Source: Hypomesus transpacificus (Eukaryota; Chordata; Actinopteri; Osmeriformes; Osmeridae). Taken from it: 64,000 nt of DNA. The stretch spans positions 1,168,215-1,232,214 of the forward strand of contig NC_061075.1 in NCBI RefSeq assembly GCF_021917145.1, written 5' to 3'. Shown here piece by piece: positions 55,816 to 64,000 of this stretch. The position numbers and the translations under genes were made by a program. A model generated the notes under the pieces. That model was not told where the DNA came from and ran no database searches. It worked only from the letters and a program-made list of their open reading frames with translations. Each line of letters opens with the position of its first letter. The first letter of the stretch is position 1.

Positions 55816-56825
55816 TTATAATTGTGTAACAATGAACACAGTGAAACACACACAAACACTCTACACTGCCACTGCACACAGACACACACACAGACAGACA
55901 CGCAGACAGACAGACACAGGAGTTCACACAACCTGCTTCAGAGGAATGCCTGGATAACAGCAGGCCTCTGATGTCTATATTTAGAGTAATCTCCATGAGA
56001 AAACCAGCGCGGGCCATTCCAGTCTGTCTGTCTAGACCCCGCCCCCTCCTGTCTGCCCTTTGTGGGGGCGGAGTCATGTCATAACCAGAGGCGTGAGAAA
56101 GTCACGACCCTCCTCGCCTCGCCTGAGAAGGAAGCACTGAACCATGGGTAATGGAGTTTGTCTAAAAGCAGGTGGCAGGTTGGAGAGAGGCCTGGTGTGG
56201 TTTTAGAAGGATAAAGGCCAATAATGCCTGGATAAAGGGACATTGCAAAACGTTTTCAAACCAGTGCAAGAGACCTCTTTGAAAAGGATTTTTAGGGTGC
56301 GAGAGAATAGTATAGAATAGGAGGATCCAGGAGAGATTCCTCCACACTTCCTGCTGGTCCTGTGATGACTGTGCTGGGCACAGTGTGCCCCTAGGTGTGG
56401 TGACTGTGCTGGGCACAGTGTGCCCGTAGGTGTGATGACTGTGCTGGGCACAGTGTGCCCCTAGGTGTGGTGAGCTGATGGAAGTGTAGCAGGATGAGGC
56501 CAGCAGGCCAACGACTCTTCAGAGAGATGGGAACAAACTTGGAAGAGATGTTGGCTGGGGACGATGGCTTACGTAAAAAGCCATACTTACTGTTCCTTAG
56601 CCCCCCCCACACACACACACACACAAACACAGAGACTCTCTCTGTAAATCCACCATGAAAAGAGGAGAGAAATCTGTCGGACAGGATTCAGTCATTGCTT
56701 GTTTCATCCCAACATCAGTGTCTGGTCTGGTCATCCAGGAGACAGATTATCATCCACTGAAACTGGCTGACTGGCTGGCTGACTGACTGACAATAAATAA
56801 CTTGATGCCTGGAAGTCTAGCAGCC
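55816..56825. other. xpr1 intron or upstream DNA without exon
   Basis: Apart from the palindromic triplicate, I see no exon, RNA gene or clear element in this stretch before the gap. Confidence 0.5.
56360..56470. repeat. Three copies of a palindrome-bearing unit of about 35 bp
   Basis: Each unit contains GGGCACAGTGTGCCC, a perfect 7+1+7 inverted repeat, followed by 'cctaggtgtg' or 'cgtaggtgtg'. Confidence 0.9.
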
Positions 56826-57325
56826 NNNNNNNNNNNNNNNNNNNNNNNNNNNNNNNNNNNNNNNNNNNNNNNNNNNNNNNNNNNNNNNNNNNNNNNNNNN
56901 NNNNNNNNNNNNNNNNNNNNNNNNNNNNNNNNNNNNNNNNNNNNNNNNNNNNNNNNNNNNNNNNNNNNNNNNNNNNNNNNNNNNNNNNNNNNNNNNNNNN
57001 NNNNNNNNNNNNNNNNNNNNNNNNNNNNNNNNNNNNNNNNNNNNNNNNNNNNNNNNNNNNNNNNNNNNNNNNNNNNNNNNNNNNNNNNNNNNNNNNNNNN
57101 NNNNNNNNNNNNNNNNNNNNNNNNNNNNNNNNNNNNNNNNNNNNNNNNNNNNNNNNNNNNNNNNNNNNNNNNNNNNNNNNNNNNNNNNNNNNNNNNNNNN
57201 NNNNNNNNNNNNNNNNNNNNNNNNNNNNNNNNNNNNNNNNNNNNNNNNNNNNNNNNNNNNNNNNNNNNNNNNNNNNNNNNNNNNNNNNNNNNNNNNNNNN
57301 NNNNNNNNNNNNNNNNNNNNNNNNN
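56826..57325. other. Assembly gap (500 N)
   Basis: Exactly 500 N. It is flanked on the right by an 18-bp array, so the gap probably reflects failure to assemble that repeat. Confidence 0.99.
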
Positions 57326-57602
57326 ATGCTGTGAGAGAGAGACATGCTGTGAGAGAGAGACATGCTGTGAGAGAGAGACATGCTGTGAGAGAGAGACATG
57401 CGGTAGGAGAGAGACATGCTGTGAGAGAGAGACATGCTGTGAGAGAAAGACATGCTGTGAGAGAGAGACATGCTGTGAGAGAGAGACATGCGGTAGGAGA
57501 GAGACATGCTGTGAGAGAGAGACATGCTGTGAGAGAGAGACATGCTGTGAGAGAGAGAAATGCTGTGAGAGAGAGACATGCAGTAGGAGAGAGACATGCG
57601 GT
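57326..57602. repeat. 18-bp minisatellite bordering the gap
   Basis: About 15 copies of 'atgctgtgagagagagac' with 'atgcggtaggagagagac' variants at fairly regular spacing. The array starts at the gap edge and so is truncated by it. Confidence 0.95.
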
Positions 57603-58324
57603 GGGGTCTGAGAAGAGAACAGAGAGTCACTGGAGTCACTGTGTTTGGAGAGCAGATATCATCTTGTAATTTTCCTCAGGGTGTAGTCTGGCTACAATAT
57701 ATGCCAGGCCCTAGATCTCTCTGTCTGTTTCTCCCAGACACACACAGACACACACAGACACACACAGACACACACAGACACACACAGACACACAGACACA
57801 GCTCTCATTTGACCCTCTCTCACGCTCGGTGTTCAGCCTCATGGTGGCTGCTTATCAGCCGTGTTAATGTTGCGTCCTCTCGCTCTGAGCTGTCCTTCCT
57901 CCTTTCTCCCTCGTCCAAGCCGCTCAGGACAGTCTCCTTACACCAGAGTACAGGGCTGTTCCCTGCTCATTACAATACACTAACCCACGGTCGGCTGTCG
58001 TACAACAGAACACCACGAGACATTCAGGTACTGTGGGTGTGATGATGGTGTGCTGGGGGGGGGGGGGGGGGGGGGCTGGGCTGGGGTGGGGGGGGTCTCT
58101 GGGGACAGGCAGGGTCAGGGTTGAGGTCAATTTAGATGTTATCACCGTAATTCGAGGGGAATTCAATCAAATTCAATCGAAGGGTGAGTCTGCGTTTCTG
58201 GGAGTAAAGGAAGAGAGAGAAAGAGAAAGAGAGGGGGGAGAGAGAGAAATAGAGAGACACAGAGAGAGAGGGGGAGAGAGACAGAGGGGGCGAGAGAGAG
58301 AGACAGGAGAGGGGGAGAGAGGGG

Positions 58325-58360
<36 letters not shown>

Positions 58361-58628
58361 GCCCCCCCCTTCCCCAAACACAGAGGTTCCTCAGGCTGTT
58401 CTACACATCCTCCCACCTCCCTTAACACACACACACACACACACACACAGACACAGACACACACACACAGACAAACAACCCTCCCCCCCTCTTCACTTGT
58501 TTCCCATTGCCCCTCCAGCCACAATTAATTCCACCAATCAGAGTGTGTGTGGATCCAGCAGAACATTAAGAATGCACATGCACCAGCCCAGCCTGCAGGG
58601 CCCCCAGGAAACACCTGCTGTGCCCCAG

Positions 58629-59852
58629 ACCCAGTCAGCACAGCACAGACCCACTCAGCACAGCACAGACCCACTCAGCACAGACCCAGTCAGCACAGCA
58701 CAGACCCACTCAGCACAGCACAGACCCACTCAGCACAGACCCAGTCAGCACAGATCCAGTCAGCACAGACCCAGTCAGCACAGCACAGACCCACTCAGCA
58801 CAGCACAGACCCACTCAGCACAGACCCAGTCAGCACAGCACAGACCCACTCAGCACAGCACAGACCCACTCAGCACAGACCCAGTCAGCACAGCACAGAC
58901 CCAGTCAGCACAGCACAGACCCAGTCAGCACAGCACAGACCCACTCAGCACAGCACAGACCCACTCAGCACAGACCCAGTCAGCACAGCACAGACCCACT
59001 CAGCACAGCACAGACCCACTCAGCACAGACCCAGTCAGCACAGCACAGACCCAGTCAGCACAGACCCAGTCAGCACAGCACAGACCCACTCAGCACAGCA
59101 CAGACCCACTCAGCACAGACCCAGTCAGCACAGCACAGACCCACTCAGCACAGCACAGACCCACTCAGCACAGACCCAGTCAGCACAGCACAGACCCAGT
59201 CAGCACAGACCCAGTCAGCACAGCACAGACCCACTCAGCACAGCACAGACCCACTCAGCACAGACCCAGTCAGCACAGCACAGACCCAGTCAGCACAGAC
59301 CCAGTCAGCACAGCACAGACCCACTCAGCACAGACCCAGTCAGCACAGCACAGACCCAGTCAGCACAGACCCAGTCAGCACAGCACAGACCCACTCAGCA
59401 CAGCACAGACCCACTCAGCACAGACCCAGTCAGCACAGCACAGACCCACTCAGCACAGCACAGACCCACTCAGCACAGACCCAGTCAGCACAGCACAGAC
59501 CCAGTCAGCACAGCACAGACCCACTCAGCACAGACCCAGTCAGCACAGCACAGACCCAGTCAGCACAGACCCAGTCAGCACAGCACAGATCCAGTCAGCA
59601 CAGCACAGACCCAGTCAGCACAGACCCACTCAGCACAGCACAGACCCAGTCAGCACAGCACAGACCCAGTCAGCACAGACCCAGTCAGCACAGCACAGAT
59701 CCAGTCAGCACAGCACAGATCCAGTCAGCACAGCACAGACCCAGTCAGCACAGACCCAGTCAGCACAGCACAGATCCAGTCAGCACAGCACAGACCCAGT
59801 CAGCACAGACCCACTCAGCACAGCACAGACCCAGTCAGCACAGCACAGACCC
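58629..59852. repeat. 1.2-kb minisatellite with mixed 20- and 15-bp units
   Basis: 20-bp units (CAGCACAGACCCACTCAGCA type) and 15-bp units (CAGACCCAGTCAGCA type) alternate. Recurrent blocks (two C-type units, one short unit) give a higher order. Open frames of about 470 codons cross it in two frames but have no other coding sign. Confidence 0.96.
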
Positions 59853-59968
59853 AGCCTGTATGTGTTGGGGGGGGGGGGGGGGCTGGGAATCACTCATTCA
59901 AACAAGAGACACTTTAGGGGTTAGTTTCATTAGTGAGAGTGTGTGTGTGTCAGTGGCTGTGTGTCTGT

Positions 59969-60000
<32 letters not shown>

Positions 60001-61626
60001 CTGTGTGGTGTATTCCTGTCAGCCTGTGGTCACAGCACCAGGGTGACATCAGGGACTGGGAAGAGAGCCTGGTCAGATGGTGTGTGTGTGTGTGTGTGTG
60101 TGAGGATCCTGGAGACAGGGAGGTTCTTGGAGAACAGAGCTTTGATCTCTCACTCAGGATAGCTTCAACACTCTTTCTATTTCAGTTTTTACATGTATTA
60201 TTTAACCAGGCAAGTCATTAAGAACACACATGTCCTAAGGCAGCCTGGGAAGAGATGCTGCTGAATGAACTTCCCTGCGTCTGTCTGGGGTCTACAGCAG
60301 AGCTCATCCTAACCTGGACAAACCCTACCTCCTGAAAACACCCTCCATCCTCTCCTACAGGAACGCGACTTGATTCTTCATCTCCAAAGCGAGTTCACCC
60401 TTCAAAGAGCATCAGCACCATCGAGAAGTTCTAACCCCTGTCCAAGATCCTGAAACCAGCCTCCAACAGCGCACAGAGGAGGGAGGGTGAAGCAGAGTTG
60501 AGGGCAGGGTGTTCTGGGTACGCGGCCTCTGATAGAAACAGGCTTCCAGGACGTTTGTGGAGCGTACCAGGGGACGTGGAAGGATGATCGACAGCCAGCG
60601 AACAAAAGACAACTGGCTTGTCTAGTTACATACATCAGCCATTACAGCCAACCTCCATCTCTCCCACAGCATTACAGATCAGCTGTTCTCTTTTTTAAGT
60701 TCTGTTTTTAATGACTATCTTTCTCCCGACTCTTACCAAAGTATAACTTTACAACAAAGTCTTTGTACCAATTATCTCTGTTTAAAGTATTTGTAAAAGG
60801 AGTTAGCCATCAGAGTGATCGCTCTTGTTCCAGAGCAGGAAGTCTAAGTGGGTCATCTCTTCCAACTTTGTCCTTAAACTATCTTTGTTCTGTTAGTCTT
60901 CAGATGATCCTGTAAAAGATTTAGGGACATCTGGGGTGGAAACATCGTATTACCGTGTGTGTGCATGTGTGTGTGTGTGCGTGTGTGTGAGTGTGTGTGT
61001 GTGAGTGTCACAGCAACACAGCCTGACAGTTCCAGTATTTCGGAGGCTTACTCACAAACCTGGGAGCATTCTTTCTTCTTCCACACACACAACCTTCATC
61101 CCAACACGACTACACAGGAGAGACACGCTGAACTGCTGAGACCCTGTGTGTGTGTGTGTGTGTGTGTGTGAGGGCGGCTACAGCCAACCGATGAAGACTA
61201 TGGAGGAAGTAGGCCACAAACATCGCGCAATCAGGCGTACGGAATACTCAGAAAGCCATGTCATCGACCACAGGGCTGATGGGAAAGGTAATCAGCGCCT
61301 GGTTGTTTACTGTCCCTCTGGGGGGGTTGAATCTCCCCCCCTCTCTAAGTGTCTTCTCCAACTACACTCAGAGGAGCAGGAGAGACACAAACCCTCTGGA
61401 GGAGGGAGCTCTCAGGCCGTTCACTTGATGCATCGCTGACGTTCTCCAGACCTCCAGCGGTGAAGTGGAACCACCTCGTCCTGTGGTTCTGTGTGTGGTC
61501 GGTCGTGAACGGACGCTTCTGTCCAGGTGAGGGTCAACCTCAGGGAGGAATCGCTACGGTAACATCCATACACCAGACAGATGTTATCTCTGATTATCTC
61601 CTACTCACTCCGTGAGTCGTTGCTCA

Positions 61627-61661
<35 letters not shown>

Positions 61662-61770
61662 TTTACAGGTGTGTGTGGGAGTATTGGTGTGTGTGTCTGC
61701 AGGTGTGTGTCTGCAGGTGTGTGTGTGAGTCAGCAGGTGTGTGTGTGCATGTGTGTGTGTGTGAGTCAGC

Positions 61771-61805
<35 letters not shown>

Positions 61806-62027
61806 TCAGCAGGTGTGTGTGTGAGTCAGCAGGTGTGTGTGTGTGTGTGAGTCAGCAGGTGTGTGTGTGTGTGAGTCAGTAGGTGTGTGTGTGTGTGAGT
61901 CAGCAGGTGTGTGTGTGTGTGAGTCAGCAGGTGTGTGTGTGTGGACTACGAGCCCCCGCTGCTCTGAAGTGTTATCTCTGTCACACCAGAGAAAGTTTGG
62001 ACCAGTCTTCTTTCTCCTGTGTGCTTA

Positions 62028-62060
<33 letters not shown>

Positions 62061-63235
62061 CCCCATCAGCCCTTGAAGATTAGGGCTCTGCTCCATGTCT
62101 CTCTCGCCTCCCCCCCCTCACCCCCTCCTCTGCCTCCTCCCAAGCTAGAAAGAAAAGTCAGTCTGATAAAAGGTCTGATTGAAGGACAGCCTCTCTGCTT
62201 GCAACTGTCACTCTGCCTCTCCATATCTGCCACCTTTTCTCCATCAAACACCTTCCGGCCCTTTCTCCCCCCCCCCTATCTCCCCCCCTCTCTCTCCCCC
62301 TCTCCCTCTCCAATTCTCTCAAACTTCCCGCACCGAATGCCAGCTCCTCCCTTCCTTTCTGCTCGTCCTCAGCCACAGGATCGGATTTCCACAGCGGCAC
62401 AAAAACACCAGTTGAGAGCCGTAATCGCATCTCTTATATTCTTGCTGTATTTGCTCGCACGTACAATACTACACATGCTTGAACCCAGTCCATTAGCATG
62501 CAAATTGGCTCAGATTCAGTCTGGTATCTAATATCATGTTTCCGCTGGCAGAGTAGCGTGGTGGGGATAATGTGCTGGTTATTGCCTTGGCAGAGCCCCC
62601 GACACAGGAAGAGACTAAGTGTCAGTGTGCAGGAACACGCACACCTCACTTCCTGTCTTCTACTGAAGCAGGAGCCAATCTGATCACAGAGAGATTAGAT
62701 GGGATTCAGGGGGGGGGGGGGGGGGGGGGGGGGATTATGGATGAAATGTCAGGGAGGAGAGAGAGGGGAAAAGAGAGAGAGAGACAGAGAGACATACAGA
62801 GAGATAGAGAGAGAGACATACAGAGAGAGAGCAAGAGGTAGGGGTTCTCTTTGATACCTCACACATTATATTTCACATCACATATCTCCTTAACACTGCT
62901 GACTACAGTATTAGACCTAACTGAAACAGCCGGCAAGTCTATGGACTGAAACTCCCAACAGCCAATAAAAAACATTGCTGACTAGCATATGGAAGGTTCC
63001 TCTTTATTCTTCTCCAGCATGGTAGACCTGTTCCCTAGAGTTCCCCCCCCCCCCCAGGGACCCCTACCAGCACCAGATACAGACACACACAGGCCTCCAC
63101 ACACACACCTAATGTTACACTGCTACACACACACACACACTAGCACTCCGCACCATGGTGCTGTCGCCACTGTGAGTGTGTGGCAACAGCTGTCTGGCTC
63201 TGCCCTCAGAGACTGGCTACTCTCAAAGACATGTC
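59853..63235. other. Repeat-rich DNA without recognisable genes
   Basis: This part holds TG arrays (59940-60000, 61140-61170, 61690-61945 with regular 'gagtcagcagg' spacers), C or G homopolymers (for example 62709-62734) and pyrimidine-rich tracts (62240-62310). I searched the minus strand by eye for the missing SPX-coding exons of xpr1 and did not see them. Confidence 0.5.
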
Positions 63236-63450
63236 AAGAGAGGAGAGAGAGAGAGACACAGAGAGACAGAGAGAGAGAGAGAGAGACAGGGAGAGGAGAG
63301 AGAGAGACACAGAGAGAGACAGAGAGAGAGACAGAGAGAGAGACAGAGAGAGGAGAGAGAGAGACACAGAGAGAGACAGAGAGAGAGACAGAGAGAGGAG
63401 AGAGAGAGACAGAGAGAGGAGAGAGAGAGACACAGAGAGAGACAGAGAGG
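63236..63450. repeat. GAGA/CAGA microsatellite
   Basis: Compound (GA)n and 'gagacacagagagagacaga' units, followed at 63505-63554 by a (TG)n tract. Confidence 0.94.
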
Positions 63451-63503
63451 ATGTGAGAGGGGCACACCATTGGCACTGCAGGAGCCCTGGTGCTGTTTAC
63501 ACG

Positions 63504-63555
<52 letters not shown>

Positions 63556-63814
63556 AGAGTCCTAGACAGTATGGCACCACATGGCCTGAGGGATGGAGGA
63601 GGGGAGGGAGGAGGAGGAGGGGGGAGGAAGGGGAGGGAGGAGGAAGGGGAGGGAGACAGAGAAACGTGGGACAATCCACTCCTCCCTGTCCTTCACTGCC
63701 ATCCTGCCTGTTTCGACCAATCACAGGGGCTGGTCCTCCAGGGCACCTCCCCCTTGCCCTCTCCCTGTCAGAGGAGCGTAAAGACCAGGGGTGTGGGACT
63801 GGGGTGGGATGGCA

Positions 63815-64000
63815 GCAGCCAGGGCAGACCAGGGCAGACCAGGGCAGGTCAGGGCAGACCAGGGCAGACCAGGGCAGACCAGGGCAGGCCAGACCAGGGC
63901 AGACCAGGGCAGACCAGGGCAGGCCAGGGCAGACCAGGGCAGGGCAGGGCAGGGCAGGCCAGACCAGGGCAGGGCAGACCAGGGCAGGGCAGGGCAGACC
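63815..64000. repeat. 10-bp minisatellite running off the window
   Basis: About 18 copies of 'agggcagacc' mixed with 'agggcaggcc' and 5-bp 'agggc' steps. The array continues past the right edge. Confidence 0.94.

Noticed and set aside
58497..59924. Overlapping open frames of about 475 and 456 codons
   Set aside because: They consist of the 15/20-bp minisatellite read in different frames. There is no splice structure, codon bias or domain.

Overview
The window is nuclear DNA of a ray-finned (teleost) fish. The genes are split by GT-AG introns, the predicted proteins match vertebrate families, and the intergenic and intronic DNA carries tRNA-headed SINEs, foldback hAT elements, a Ty3/Gypsy relic and dense CA/TG and CT/GA repeats typical of fish. 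The species cannot be fixed from this sequence. Two runs of exactly 500 N (2249-2748, 56826-57325) are scaffold gaps.

Five protein-coding genes can be reconstructed from exon to exon. (1) A plus-strand, two-exon gene (5209-9508) encodes a long proline-rich protein whose coiled-coil segment and C-terminal STTV tail place it near PRR16 (Largen) and INSYN1. (2) mydgf, myeloid-derived growth factor, lies on the minus strand (21179 down to 12210, six exons). (3) haus5, an augmin subunit, lies on the plus strand (21778-27888, 19 exons, 656 codons plus stop). (4) sin3b, the transcriptional corepressor scaffold, lies on the plus strand (29138-38965, 19 coding exons, 1257 residues). (5) xpr1, the phosphate exporter, lies on the minus strand (55689 down to 44729, 12 exons seen). 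The start of xpr1, which codes for the N-terminal part of the SPX domain, is not visible and probably lies beyond the right edge.

Layout: 1-5208 is non-coding, with what may be the 3' end of an upstream gene, a 22-bp minisatellite, a gap and a GA-rich leader. The PRR16-like gene and mydgf converge. mydgf and haus5 are head to head, with 598 bp between start codons, so they probably share a bidirectional promoter. haus5 and sin3b are in tandem, and sin3b and xpr1 converge. The largest mydgf intron holds a dead Ty3/Gypsy element broken by a SINE. From 55.7 to 64 kb there is only repeat-rich DNA, probably xpr1 introns.

The genes are unrelated in function (growth factor, spindle assembly, chromatin repression, phosphate export) and do not form a pathway. 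The most notable structure is at the splice sites. Several short introns carry CA repeats just after the donor and TG repeats just before the acceptor, in transcript orientation, so that the intron ends could pair. Other introns have long pyrimidine arrays abutting the acceptor. A nested pair of foldback hAT elements with readable 8-bp target duplications is also well resolved.
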